A DNA stretch of 64,000 nucleotides, taken from Limnoperna fortunei (lineage: Eukaryota > Mollusca > Bivalvia > Mytilida > Modiolidae). Position numbers and translations under genes: made by a program. Position 1 is the first letter of the stretch. Each line of letters starts with the position of its first letter. This document shows positions 31,721-44,510 of this stretch, piece after piece. The notes beneath the pieces are model-generated. The model saw nothing but the letters and a program-made list of their open reading frames with translations. It had not been told where the DNA came from and did no database searches. The stretch is taken from positions 36,405,080-36,469,079 of the forward strand of contig OX104115.1 of NCBI GenBank assembly GCA_944474755.1, read 5' to 3'.

Positions 31721-32045
31721 TACGTCCAGATGCTACATTCGGCCATGAATGTAGTTTAAAAGATAACATCTGATTGAGTCATAAATCTTGGACAGACAAG
31801 GTCCGTGGGTTTTCGTATTCAACTTAAGAATGTTATTAATGTCATTATCGTCACTATTGTCACTATTAAGTTATAAAGACAAAATATTTTTAAAGGTAGA
31901 ATTTCGTAGTATATACCCATTTTCTGTATGAACTCGGTCAATTGCTATTTTACCAATTGTTCTACGACGCGAATTCGAAAATGTATATGAGCAAATCCTG
32001 GCGCTGAATCATCTGTTCTTATAAATAAACTAAAAAATCGTCCTG

Positions 32046-32472
32046 CATCCTCAAAAGTCAGGGTTTCTGTGTACCCATGTGTCCTCGTGACAAACGTAGC
32101 TAGGAAATTCCCTGGCTAGAAATCACTATTTTAATTGGCTACATCATACTTGAATGTAGCCAATTAAAAGCTCGCTTTCATTCACAACTTGGTTAGGGGA
32201 TATCCCGAAGTCGATTGTAAATAAACCAAACGGATGTGTTGCATAAGACATGTGAAAATTAATCTATTTTGTAAAGTACTCAGTAATGTTAATAGTTAAT
32301 TATTACCGCGTTATTTATTAGTTGCGTTACGTTTTCTACACACTCAAGAATGAGTAAGAATGACTACCGCCAAACACTTCTGACTACTTCCAAGCAATTT
32401 CATTAGTTGATTCCTATCTAAGTGTTTAAGGGTTTCGTGGACAATGTGAACACAGAAACCCTGACTTGTGAG
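32046..32472. mobile_element. MITE-like element with 27 bp terminal inverted repeats
   Basis: CATCCTCAAAAGTCAGGGTT with TCTGTGT at the left is matched inverted at the right (ACACAGA, AACCCTGACTTGTGAGGATG) with one mismatch. The element is ~427 bp and non-coding. A second perfect 16 bp hairpin lies inside (32129-32169). Confidence 0.7.
32129..32169. repeat. Perfect 16 bp hairpin
   Basis: TTTTAATTGGCTACAT (32129-32144) and ATGTAGCCAATTAAAA (32154-32169), 9 nt loop. It may be a tiny MITE nested in the larger element. Confidence 0.8.
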
Positions 32473-32495
32473 GATGATCGTCCTGGGGACAAGAT

Positions 32496-32819
32496 CTAAC
32501 GTCTGAATAGACTACTTTCCACAAGTAAACAAATATACATAATATCGATTCGCTTCCGGGAAATTCCAAAACTTCTCAGCCTTACTGCCACTGTTGACAC
32601 ATGTAAATTGAACCAACTTAGAGCAAAATCATACCCTACAGTACAGTCTTCTGGCTCGTACGGCTTTCTGTGATCCAAATATTCGGGATAGGTATTGAAA
32701 CAATAGCTATGACAAAAGACAAGTATCCATGATTTTACTTTAGACAAACCTGGCAAATAGGAAGCAGAAGGCACAATAGAATGATTTAATATATCGGAAG
32801 TAATTAACAATTGACACAT
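32496..32819 (-). CDS. Unassigned ORF, possible exon
   Basis: A 107-codon minus-strand frame contains CFNTYPEYLDHRKPYEPEDC and TVGYDFALSWFNL. A pyrimidine tract ending CCAG lies before GTTTGTCTAAAG, and a donor-like GCA|GTAAGG follows in the frame, so it could be an exon of about 180 bp. No partner exon or family was recognised. It adjoins a MITE and may be noise. Confidence 0.2.
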   Translation of the reverse strand: MCQLLITSDILNHSIVPSASYLPGLSKVKSWILVFCHSYCFNTYPEYLDHRKPYEPEDCTVGYDFALSWFNLHVSTVAVRLRSFGISRKRIDIMYICLLVESSLFRR

Positions 32820-33411
32820 TCATTATTTTCAGATATATTAACAAATTTATTAACTTACCCTTGGAACTTCAAACTTGATTTGTTTGAAACCGTGAAATAA
32901 TCTATGCCACGTTTGATTGAAATTAGCTTAAACGTCCTTGAGAATTAGATTTTTAACACTTTGACATATTTTAACACTTTCCTTGAGCAGGGTGTAGTCA
33001 TTCATTTGAATTCATTGCATGCGAGCATACTTTGTGATTAAATGTTTAATTTGGCCCAGTGTTTCAGGAGAAGATAAACCAATGTGAAAAGTTTACAACG
33101 ATATCCACTACGATGACGACGGCGAAATACAGACTACAGCGAATGAATTTTGATAAGACAATTTCACGTTAAGCCATTATTATGGATATGATGATTATGT
33201 GTAAGGGGGAAGGGTGTAACAGGAGGCCTCTCTGCGAAGTAGGAAAAAAGTAAAGGAAACCGACCGAACAACAAGAGCCGAAAGTAAAGGGAAAAATTAA
33301 TTACAAATACGAATATAGGCAAACATATACAACGCAAAACAATAAATACAAAAACACAAAAACAGAACAAAACAAAACCCAAACCCAACAAAAGAAATGA
33401 GTGCACTCAAG

Positions 33412-34312
33412 TGATCCAGACGAGTAAACACTGCCTGTCTCTAATTAGACATCAGTCGAGTTACTTATTGTTATCTATAGGACAAAATCAAATCCAGGAA
33501 TAGAAAAGACTACATGTGACTCGAAAATGTCCGATCGTTTTTGAGAAGTTGACATCTCATAACGATCAATTAAGGCGTGGTGACGACTATAGAACTTCTG
33601 GAGAGATAAAATTAACCTTGGTACAACAACAACACTTGTTTGTGTTGTTAAGTAATCAAATCAACAGCAGTGAGCGGTCTATAAAATCGGAATACCTAAC
33701 GCAGGATCTATAATAATGTATAAGTTGTGCCATGTACACACCTTACGCTGGAGCTGCTAGAATGTTACTATCGATGAAAGGGCAGTGGACAATTGGAACG
33801 TTGAAGACATCACCTTTGTCGCCGAGTCCAGTTTGTAGTTTGCCCGCGTCTATTTCTAGAAATTGGTCAAAGTAGAAGACCGACATAAGTGTATTGGTGG
33901 TGTCTTTAATCTCAAGCTCGCTAGGGTATATTGAATATAAATAGTCACCAAATTTAGCATTGTTGAGGGACAAAACATCACCGATATAGCGGAATGTAAA
34001 ATTAAAGGTCTGGGTCAGCGCAGCGTCTTTTCTTACTTCTTTAGAAGGCATTTTATGAACTCAGCCTAATAAAAATACAAAATTAGGTCGGCGGAAGAGG
34101 AACACAATTAGTACCCATTGGAATACCAACAGTCTGTTCAAAACATGTCTTCCAAACATGACTAATATGTTGTCAGTAATAATACCTAACATTTGACAGA
34201 TTTGGTATTCAGTATAGTTATCATTTGATTTTAATAGGACTAAGTAAATTCTGTCATGGCTAATTACCAGGTATTTATATCGTCTTTTTCTGTTTTCTTG
34301 AAGAAGCAGCAT
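33412..34312 (-). pseudogene. Penelope-like reverse transcriptase fragment, copy 2
   Basis: Homologous along its length to 7956-8692 and extends further 5': YKYLVISHDRIYLV, QMLGIITDNILVMFG, then FRYIGDVLSLNNAKF and FIDSNILAAPA. Frames are broken at several points. The catalytic YIDD has become YIGD, losing the first of the two metal-binding aspartates. The 3' non-coding part (GACGAGTAAACACTGCCTG) matches copy 1. Confidence 0.75.
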
Positions 34313-34330
34313 TTTAGCGTTTGATAAAAT

Positions 34331-35284
34331 CTTTTAACCTGATTCAAAGCTGCATATGCGTGATGGCCGTGTATAATGTAACAAAAATTATTGTCATAAT
34401 ATATATAATAAAATATCAGAAGTTACAAAAATATGAATATAGAAGCGTCGATTTAAGAGAGATAAGTTAAATTGATGATAGTTAAGAGGCCATATCTTTT
34501 TTACGTAGACCTCATTACGAGATTTGTTTAGTTTTAACATATTTTATTTGTGCAATCAACACGCAGGATCAGACACAAGTAATATGTTTGCGAGACTTGT
34601 GTATGATCTATGAAGAAAAAAATCAAAGCGAGTCATATATTTCTTTATTAAACTTAGTGAAGGCGACACAATTAGATGTTAGAAATGAAGGATTCTGATG
34701 ATTTATTACAAGAATTCACATCATTATTTAAATTGCAGTGGTTAATACGGTTTCAATCGTTTAAAAAGAAATTAATTTGTTAATAAAATTTGTTCTGAAA
34801 AAAATTGTATGCCACTGTTTTAAAAGATTTTTGTTTTGAAGATGATATTTCCTTCAAAACATTATGTAGCCTGAGAGCAGAATTGTTTATAATGCTATAC
34901 ACTTTAACGAATATGGGGGTCGAGGTTTATGTTAAAAAAGATAAGAGTTACAAAATCTATTGTTGGGACTGAGAAATATTTTGTCTAACTCTCAATAACT
35001 AGTTCACATTTTATTTGTAAAACCATCAAAGTAGTGTAGCTTTAGAGATGGCATTTTTTAAAGCAAATTTTTGGCTATACACACTTCATAGTTGGGTTAT
35101 CTTTCTTGATACAGCAAACGGCATGTTGTTGATGATTTTAATTTATTGAGTAAAAAGATCAAATTATATAAGTATAATCTTTTTAATACAGAACAAACAA
35201 TTCAGTGACATCGTTTTGTAGTTGATTTAAAAAACATAACTGATTTTCATTTATTCTAGTCATAATTGTTCAATTTGCGGGAAT
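34331..35284. other. Gene-free AT-rich stretch
   Basis: No supported feature. Confidence 0.4.
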
Positions 35285-35690
35285 ATGATTGACAAATTCA
35301 AAAAGGAAAGTAATAAAATCAAAATATCTGCTTGGAACATTCATGGGGTTGGCAAAAAACTTGAAAATATCATATTTATTAATAGCCTTAAAGTTGAAAT
35401 AAACATTTTATTAGAAACTTGGATTGTGATACAAGTAATGTGGATAGAACTGTACAATGATTCAATTCCATTCACAACACAAACAAGCAAGACGAGCTAG
35501 ACGGAGAATATTGTATAACAAATCCTTACATAAGGGTTTATCTTATATAAACGATGGATCTATTCCCCCCAATAGAACGTGAATAAATTTGGAGGAAACA
35601 TTTTTTATGTTAAAAGAAAATAACTTTCTATGTGCAGTATATGTACCTCGTTTTAACTCCATACATAATAAAAACGATTTTCATAGTTAG
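35285..35690 (+). pseudogene. LINE endonuclease (EEP) N-terminal fragment
   Basis: From ATG 35285 the frame reads KIKISAWNIHGVGKKLENI and EINILLETW, the N-terminal motifs of APE-type LINE endonucleases. After frameshifts, a further piece with VYVPRFNSIHNKNDF is recognisable to ~35690. The rest of ORF2 is gone. It is probably from a family different from the large LINE at 46.8 kb. Confidence 0.65.
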
Positions 35691-37725
35691 AAAAAATTAA
35701 TAGCGAGCACAGCTTAACTGCCCGCGAAGAGTGGTGAGCTCTACGACAATTATGTGTCACGTGATCAAAATCTGCTTAATGCTGATATTGATAATTTTTG
35801 TCGTCCGGAAGTTGATATCGTTAAAAAAACTGTCACAAAGTGAATGAACAAGAGCACAAACATTAATTTTAAAGGTAGAACAAAAAAATGTTTTATTTAA
35901 AATTTTTCTACATTTGTTTGAAATCTCTATATCGTTCTATTTTAAAACTGACAATCATATGACATTCATTTGATGTCACCATTACCTAGAAAGACGTCAC
36001 TTGACCACTGTTAAAGGTTGTTCGGAAGTAACGCAATGTATTAAATGTGGTGTAAACATTATTAACAAATTACTTAACGTTCTATTGCAATCAAAATAAT
36101 ATCATGTTAACAAAAAATTACTTACACGTTGTTTGCGTTCTGAATCGTTTTAAAAATTAAAGTAGCCTGATACTTCGGTTCCGCATCTACACATAAGTAA
36201 CACTACACAGCGACAGTTCTATGTTCAATAAAATGCAATATATGTCTAATTTAAAAACACAATACAACAAACAAACGGGAACAAGTAAACTAAAACTGTA
36301 ACACTTACAAATATCCCTAAATGCACAATATACCTGCCAACATAAAACATCCCACTGTGACTAGAACTGATCCAACAAATAAAAACAACAAATGAATCCT
36401 TACTAATATGGTATTTCTCTATAGAACACATTCTAATCAGACATATAAGTATGAACTTCGTGACTGATAAAATTCTAAAACATCCGAATATAACACATTT
36501 TCATATTTTCCGCCAATGCAAACTGTATGTCAACGTCACTATATTCTTTCATGGCCCTTAATTTTCATTGGTCATTTGAAAAGGAGGCGGGTTTCAAATA
36601 GTGTAATGGGATTAGGATAGCAACGCTAACCAAAGAAGGATAATTCTTAACAAAACGAGGATCATTTTTCAACCGAAATGGAGGGGTGGGGACAGTTTAT
36701 CCGAAATGTTTTAGGTTCTGTATGACCTACGGTCTAATATGCATCTTACCAAACTTCTTGTATGTAATAGATAGATAAACTATTTGACTTGGTTATTTCT
36801 TGTTGACGCTATTCTACTAAAACAGATAACAGTCAATTAACAATAATGATAACAGATAACAGCATGAGAAAACCGAAAGCAGTGAATTCAAAAATAAATT
36901 AAAAAAACAATTAGAAACAGCAGAAGTGTGTAATTTAGAGCGAATAACACAGAAAAATCTTTAAGACAATTAACTGTGTTCTGCCTATTAAGAGTGTTTT
37001 AATTTGTTTAATTATAACAGTTAACAACAATGCCAATTTGAAAAACAGATTTTTAGACCATTACAAATTGATAAAGGGGTACGTCAAAAAGACTAGAGAA
37101 GGCGACTTGAGATGACCGCGAACGCGTTGTTCAATATTTATGTGAGACATTAGTCGGATTTCCTTTCTTGGATAAAAAAATGTAAACAGTTAAACTGATG
37201 GAGTCTTCTGTATGGTATTTCCTCTCTACAGATGATTTAGTTATTATTAGAGACGGTGAAAGGATTACAAAACACTTAGAATTCTGAATACTGTAATAAA
37301 TGGCAGTTAACTGTTAATGTTAAAAAATCCTATGATATTACAAAAAAAAACACAGAACTTAGAGAAAGACCAGAAAATTGAAAATACAAATGAATATATA
37401 TACTCACTCATAAAAAACCCAACATCGGATAAATTTTTTCAAATAACTTTTTGCGGACAAATAACCTATAAATATTCAAATATATATATACACAATCTAG
37501 TTACACCTTAATTAAAGGTTTCCAGGTGAAGGCATTCAAGTTAATCCAACCGTGAACGACTGTGGTCGAAATGTGGATCACACTATTTATTACGTATGCT
37601 GAAAACAGGGTCGACTTTCACGTGCAAATAAATGGTATTTTTTTTTAACTCAGACAATCGGTATGAAATCCCGTTATTTCTTTTCCTGACTGCAGCTGTA
37701 GATAAAATTCACTTTAGGTGACGCT
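35691..37725. other. Gene-free AT-rich stretch
   Basis: No exon or mobile element could be supported on either strand. Confidence 0.4.
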
Positions 37726-38213
37726 ATGATAAGATTAAATGCTGCTACCTATAATATCGCTATCGGTCGAATCACGACTGGGGAATCACAGAATGCTGTT
37801 GCCAGAATATACAATGTTCATCGTGGCACATTGCACGCCTATGGAGACGCTACCAGCAGCTTGGTACTACGACAAACCGACTACGTTCAGGGCGTCCCCG
37901 TGTTACAACTCGGGCGAAGGATCGTTACATTACATTATTCCATCTACGGAACAGGACTGTTGCTGCAACAGAAACAGCTGTAAACGTCACTGGGTTGCAC
38001 TGTATATCACCCCAGACGGTTACGCTCTCGTGGATTTCGGGCAAAAAGACCTTACGATGGAGCAACACTGAGACGCCAACACCACCGAGCAAGGGTTAGA
38101 TGGTATACTTCCGTTCGTGTATGAAATTTACAGAACTGGAGAAGAGTGTGGTTCAGCGATGAGTCACGTTTTTATCTTGATGGTCGCATACGAGTGTACA
38201 GGCGCCAGAATGA
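37726..38213 (+). pseudogene. Tc1-like transposase fragment cut off by a LINE junction
   Basis: The order RLNAATYNIAIGRI (N-terminal DNA-binding region), RLRSGRPRVTT-like residues in another frame, then VWFSDESRFYLDGRIRVYRR (first catalytic Asp region) is that of Tc1 transposases. Several frameshifts are present. It stops at RRQNE exactly where the LINE fragment starts (38214), so the LINE junction removed the C-terminal half. Confidence 0.75.
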
Positions 38214-38542
38214 ACAAATAAAGCCTGTAAAGTGTTCTTTGCCATAATTCTTCAAATTTTAGTAAAGTGCCAGTAAAAGTGGCTTGTTACATATTTGAAT
38301 CTTTAGTTCGTCCTATATTAACACATCATTCCGAGACTTGTTCTATAGATATACCTGCATTCTTAATGGTCTACAGAGCAAGATGTTGAAATAAAAATAA
38401 TAGAGACATGGATGAATTATCAGTTATAGATAAACCCTATTTGAAAAATTGAAACTTCATTTCTGAAAAATGTATTAAAAACAAAAAAGCTCTATAAAAA
38501 CTTTGTGGTTACAATGGATCTTGGTATATTACCCCATTAATT

Positions 38543-39537
38543 CTGTAATAGGAGGGTTATTTTTAATTGACGTAAAAGTATTGATTCGTGTTTTTGTTTT
38601 ATATATTGTTTGTGTTTTCACTTTTTATGTTTGGGTTTTCGAATGACAAACAACACTCTATGACATCCAGAGCCGAAAGTTTGACTGCTGACTTTGGAAG
38701 TTAACTAGACAGCCTCCTTATTAAATAAACACTAAGGATCCGATCACAGGACCTGAGTCTCCGCTAAATTGGAAACAAAGACGGAAAGGTTTTTATACTT
38801 TTATTTCACACAAAATATATAACAATTTAACATTATTTGGATTTTTGTTTTAACAACTACGTTTTATAACAAACTACATACATACAATCCAATAAATAGC
38901 TACAATTTATACGATTGTGTTTCCTACCAAAAATATTTAGAAAACTAAAAATAATAATAATTTACTCAAAATTTAACCAAGACAATTTGTGAGCCCAACC
39001 AGAAGTGTCAGAGCAAATAGCCATAAAAAAAATTCTATAAAATTTTGTATCCCCTTTTTTACATATTGAGCCTAGAAAAGTATAAAAATACTTGTGAATT
39101 GGTGCTGTGATGAAATGCACCTACCTAATACCGTGCGTAAGCTACAGTGGCTCTATATAAACGATTTTGACTCGAAAATAATGAGCTTAAATACTCGTTA
39201 ATGGATATTAATAGCAACATAGTACTAAAAATAATTATCCAATTAAAACTTAGTTAATAAAAAGTAAACCAATGATTGAATTTATAACAAAGTTGTTATG
39301 TCTCGTTGTGAGAAACTTACATAAGTTATGAAAATACAATTACAGAAATGGTAAAAATCCGAGACTATACAAAACTCGGAACACCAACTGGTTGCTTTTA
39401 CATAAGATATACATTAGGTACCAGTAAATAACAACATCGCGTCAAAAGTATAAACATCATATATGATATATTATAACTATTGAAAAGGTAATGCATAACT
39501 GAAAGTTAAACAGCTAAATAAAAATAAACCCCGTTAC
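38543..39537. mobile_element. 995 bp insertion with AATT duplication and weak inverted ends
   Basis: Comparison with the uninterrupted copy B (62804-64000) shows an extra block starting CTGTAATAGGAGGGTTATTT and ending AATAAACCCCGTTAC, with AATT on both sides (38539-38542, 39538-39541). The ends are imperfect inverted repeats (GTAA..GGG.TTATTTTT). It does not code: a non-autonomous DNA transposon, superfamily unknown. Confidence 0.6.
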
Positions 39538-40263
39538 AATTCAAACATAATCAACAATATATTTCTCAAGGTTAAATAACAACTAGCTTAATGCACTCCT
39601 AAAGGAAGCAGTAAATTTCAATAAAATAAAAGACTCAGACGGATATTACTCATGTTTCTCTTAAATTTGGATAAATAGGCGATTGTTAAAACTTTAAAGA
39701 CATTATCAAATAAACTTAAACGAAATTCGAAAGAATCTGATATAGACTAAATCAGTAAATTTAATTCAATCTAACATAAACCAACTAATGGAGGAAAACA
39801 AAGATTGGTTATATAAATTTAGTAACAATAATCATGAAAGTTTTACTTCACGCACCCAAACAAAGAAACTAGAAAATAATTTGACAAATTTAGGACCAGC
39901 GACCATAGTTTATTCATAGAAACGGGAAGATATATATATATCCCCGGATTGTACGATTGTCCTAAATCTAATCAAATAGAGGATGAATTGATGTCTTTTT
40001 TGTGTAGAATTAATATAATAGACAAAGAAATTTAACACATAATTACATTGAAAATTACTCTGAATTTAAAGATACACATGTTAAAGAAAACAGAACAATT
40101 TGGTTTTACTAAATGTCTTAATTGCCGAAGATATTTAGTCATCTGTTTTATTAAACAGTCATTAGAACTGAGGAGAAAAGACATGAATAAAGTTTAATAT
40201 TTTATTTTGTGTGAATATATGTTTAATTGTTGGTATATTTACATGATGTTTTACATTGATACA

Positions 40264-40468
40264 GGGGCCTCGGCGGGTGTGATTCTCACTGCAGGCAGGG
40301 TGTACTCGACTCCAATCGTAATTGACAAGGATTGCCAGTTTTCCTACCGCAGGTCGGGGGATTTCTCCGGGTACTCCGGCTTCCTCCCCCAATAAAAACT
40401 GGACGCTATGATATAGCTGAAAAATTGCTGAAATTGGCGTTAAACACCATAAAACAAACAAACAAACA
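40264..40468 (+). mobile_element. SINE with internal deletion, inserted in LINE copy A
   Basis: It begins GGGGCCTCGGCGGGTGTGAT, lacks most of the tRNA head including the B box, then has the usual body, ACGCTATGATATAGCTGAAA, GGCGTTAAACACC and a (CAAA)n tail. LINE copy B is uninterrupted at the matching place. Confidence 0.8.
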
Positions 40469-40600
40469 ATTAAATAGGCCTTAGTCTGTCGATACATAAT
40501 GATATTATTAAATACATTTTTTCCTTGCAAGGATAAAAGAGTAAAGCGAGACGTATTTAAACGGAGTCAACTAGTTTATGCAGTACATTTACCAAAGACG

Positions 40601-42834
40601 ACTGTTGTCGTGAGGTCAATGATTAGTTCTACTGAAATAATCCAAGGTGTGTCGTAGTAGAATGTCAAAGAAATGGTGGTTATGTACCATTCAAACGGAT
40701 CATGGAATGATAACTAATGGTCGGACAGTTAGATCTTTCGGCGTGGACGGGAGACTCGGAGTCAAAACGCTTGCTTTAAACACGATTAGCCGGAATCAAC
40801 CATTGAGTTCGTGTACAAGGTTAATGATTACATTACGTGCTGTATGAGAAATTATACCGCGACAATTAACTGTAAAGTTTAAAAGAACGGCATTTCTATA
40901 CGTTTGAGGAAGTAAAGAAACATATTTATTATAAGAATGGGGTGGCAGTTTAGAAATAGATCCATATTTTATTACAGTGAAGAATAATTTTCTCTATTTA
41001 CAAATAAGTTCAAAGATCGTGACGACAACAGATGGTTAATATCTGGTGTACGTTTTAATGTAGAAATAGCAATAAATATACACCAAAGACATATATTCAA
41101 TGAACACACCCAGCTGTCGACTGTGCATTTACTCGAACAGCTATTGTTGGTGTTGGTTTAACTCGTGTTAAACAGATGATGAATTTGCATGTAATATGAA
41201 AGTAAGCTTCAAATATTGACATGCGAAATTTATTAATCACGTTACTAAAATCATAAAATTTTAAAAGCTTAGTATCTAACACATGGCTTCTTTCTGTCGG
41301 GATACTAGCATTCTCAATTGGTATTTACGGCACGATAAGCAAAGTGTCCCGACGAGCTACTAGCTTTTTCATATTATTGTAAGCACTGCGTGCCGCGAAA
41401 ACGGTACTGCATTGTTGAAATTTCAATGTTGAGCTAGAGGCTAGAGAAACGATTTCAAAGCCGGGCAAGGGAGGGATAAGGGGCTGCTGAAAAAAGCTAA
41501 TGGATGGTCATATGATATCAATTTTAACTAACTATATTCTCGGTTATCAACGCTTGGAGCCTTTTTTATGCGAGGTTGACGACACTACAGGAGAGATCTT
41601 CTTTCTTATTTCACATTTTAGCCAGAAAAAAGTACATGCAATAATAATGTTCAAAGAAGTTACTTTTTTTTCTTATTTTGGTCCGATTCTGCTTATGAAT
41701 ATTTTGCATACTGTTGATATAAGCGTGAAATATTTGAGTTTAATGTATCTTGTTAATTATATACAATTATAGCCTTGATTTACAGGCAATTATCAAACAG
41801 GACCGAGGAAAAATAACCCTTTCAATATACAATAATTATTGATTTTAATGAAGTCTATGAAATGCCATTAATATTATACTGAACTAAATACAAACATGAA
41901 GGTGTACATACTTTGATGGGAACTGAGTAATCAAACCCTTTCGCATTTGGCGCACCTGTCTGCGTCGAACAAGAACTAGTTATATCATTTCCATAGGGAA
42001 ATAGCTGATATTTAACAAAAAATCGCTTAGTCACACTTCAGAATCTTTATATAGATTGTAGAAATGCAATTATCAAGTCGTAGCACAAAGGTAATTTTTA
42101 GTTGACTTCTGCCTTTGTTGTTATTTCACACGGTATAACTGTTATCAGACTGACCATGTTGGTAGTTAACCATCTAAAGACCAGTGCTTAAATACTGAGA
42201 ATTCAAGTCCGGCTCTCTTACCTCTGGTAAGGTATTCTCTACTTTAACTTTAAATGAAAATGAATGTTAGTTTTCTGTTCCTGGCGAATGAATAAAGCAG
42301 GTTCTCGGGCTTCCTTGCAAAAAAACCCCAAAAGTCATCATAATACTAAACGATTTCTACTAAATTGCATATGGTCAATTTGAACTGAAACTGAGTTCAA
42401 CATCAACATTTAATACTCGAAGCCAATGTTTTTGGAGTAAAAAGTAAAACGAAAATATGCTGACAAACAATGAAAAATGAAAGTCTTAAAACACTGCTAA
42501 ATAATGTTAGATATTAGATTATTGATTAGGGATATATACTTTATTTTGTCAATCTCACAATATAAAGGTCTCCAAAAGTATTATTTAAATTTCATACTAA
42601 AATGTTGAAATTTTTAGCATGAGAATGTTGACTAGAAATGCTATTATTTCAGCCCTTATTGCTTCGCAAATTTACATATTGATTTGCATTATTAGTTTTC
42701 CTCCAATCAAAAAGTTTGACACAAAATTAATATGTATAGAGACAAAGGTAAAAATATGTAACAGGTTTTAGTATATTTTAGGTATATAATAGATCCGACA
42801 CCATTGTTGGTAGTATCACTAGTATCGCCGAGTA
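40601..42834. other. Gene-free stretch
   Basis: Short ORFs only. No splice-flanked exon or repeat structure could be supported. Confidence 0.4.
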
Positions 42835-42892
42835 ATGTGTCGTCTAAGGCCTTTAGCATTGTGTGTCCTAACTGGTTTTCTCAAGACAGCAG
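42835..42892 (+). CDS. Candidate signal-peptide first exon, partners not found
   Basis: ATG 42835 opens 19 codons, MCRLRPLALCVLTGFLKTA, with a basic start and hydrophobic core. They are followed by G and donor GTAAAA (phase 1), the same phase used at the signal-peptide exons of the two genes found in this window. The nearest acceptor (ATTTCCAG at ~42982) leads to a stop after five codons. Either the next exon lies further away or this is a relic. Confidence 0.3.
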
Positions 42893-43867
42893 GTAAAATA
42901 CAATTACTCTTATTTTTAATGTATTAGGGTAAAAATGGTAGCTAACTAGTAATTGTGTATTTTTATGGTTGGTTATTTCCAGTGTGTCGATACCAATGAT
43001 GATTGACTGCCGATGTTGACATGAAATTTAAGAAAATATTGATATCCGATGAATTTGCATTAAATCTGCGCTTCCAGGTTTAACTGCTTTTAACACTCGT
43101 TTTAAATTTCTACTTCTCGACTCCAATCTTAATTGACAAGGTTGGTTGGGATGTATCAGCGTTGACGCTAATATTCACCCGAGCTTTGTATTAAAAGCGT
43201 GCCACTTTGAACTTTCAATCTTACAAACGTTACGAGTAGTACGTGTTAGCATTTTGTGCCACTCAGTAATTTTTCATCATATATATTCATATACTATTAC
43301 TTTTCTATTATAATAAAACACAATATAGCTTACTTGAAAGAAAAAGACACGAGATATTGTGATCGGTTTTATAAATTTGTATTAAGGACGTGTCACCAAG
43401 ATTACCTGTAAATTATGTAATTTAATACACTCATATAGTCACTATTTCGTCACTAGATGGCTATAATAGAAATCCCTTGGCAGAAGCTAAGAGTCGTTGT
43501 ATGATAATAATGTGATAACTTTGTATATTAAATCCAAACTGCAGACATACATGTATAGCGAAGTTATTATTAGATTATAGCCTTTAGGGTATGTTTTTTG
43601 CATATTACAATTTCCAAGTTTTTTAACCCGCAAATTATGTGTTGAAAGTGATAAACATCATTATTTATCCTAACTTTTCAATACAATAGATTTTCAATAA
43701 AAGGGTAATTTCTTTTCTTTTACATACCTACTCGCAACAAAATTGTTTAACTGTGTCGTTTGTACTGGGGTATATGTATTTATATTTAAGTCATGAAATC
43801 CCAACACGTTTCTACGTACTCGTAAATCCAGCAATTATCATTTCCCCGAACGTTATTGCATAAAACA
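42893..43867. other. Gene-free stretch with a SINE scrap
   Basis: At 43114-43141 a 26-base piece of the SINE body (CTCGACTCCAATCTTAATTG) stands alone. Nothing else is supported. Confidence 0.4.
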
Positions 43868-44510
43868 GGGGCCTAAGACATAACATAAGACCATCTTAGG
43901 ACAAACCTGTTTCCTAAGTCTTGTCATCGAAAATGTCGAAAGTTAAGAAATGTCTTTATTTTTCTCTGAACTTTAGGACAACGAAATGTGTGTCTTAGCA
44001 TGGTAATAATAATTTTAATTTGATTTAAATTTTACATTTTTAAGTTTTTATTTTTATACAACATTAGAAAGTTTACTAAATAGCTCCAACATATGCTTTA
44101 TAACCTTTTCTATAAAACGATGAAGCTCGAGCCAAATTATCCACACTGAAATGCACATAACAAAGACACATTAAAATGCACGTAACAATGACACATTGAA
44201 ATGCACAAAAGAAAGACATTTGACTTTTTTCTATTTAAAATACATATAATTATATGTTTATTGATATATGCTTATAAAACTTTGATTTAGTTTGTGCAGT
44301 CCACATCGAAATTTTGGTGACTTTATAAGTTCTTCATTAATCACACACGTATAAATTCTCTTTCTTGGGAGAATGCTTGACAGAGTTATTATCTTCTTAG
44401 GATACCTTCGGTGTGAGGTCTAAGACACGTCCTAAGACTGTCTTAGTCGGTCTTAAATTATGTCCTAAGACATGTTGTAAGACCTTTTTAGGATAGTTCC
44501 GAAAACATTT
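43868..44510. mobile_element. Non-autonomous element with inverted GTCTTAGGAC-type subterminal repeats
   Basis: Both ends are packed with copies of TCCTAAGAC and its inverse, e.g. CCATCTTAGGACAAACC at the left and GTCCTAAGACATGTTGTAAG at the right. The middle is AT-rich and non-coding. It has the form of a MITE with clustered subterminal motifs. Confidence 0.55.

Larger units (their letters stand above)
38214..40600 (+). pseudogene. LINE ORF2 3' fragment, copy A, with two later insertions
   Basis: It starts at ACAAATAAAGCCTGTAAAGT in the thumb side of a LINE reverse transcriptase. Readable pieces include KACKVFFAI, ESLVRPILT and KLNALLKEA-like segments, and a C-terminal IETGRY...C..IEDEL region. 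It is colinear with 62804-64000. Two insertions interrupt it: 38543-39537 and a SINE at 40264-40468. Frames are heavily broken. Confidence 0.7.

Noticed and set aside
40207..40530. ORFs on both strands around 40.2-40.5 kb
   Set aside because: They are produced by the SINE inserted in LINE copy A and its flanks.
42982..43020. Second exon for the 42835 signal peptide
   Set aside because: Joining in phase 1 reaches a stop after five codons.
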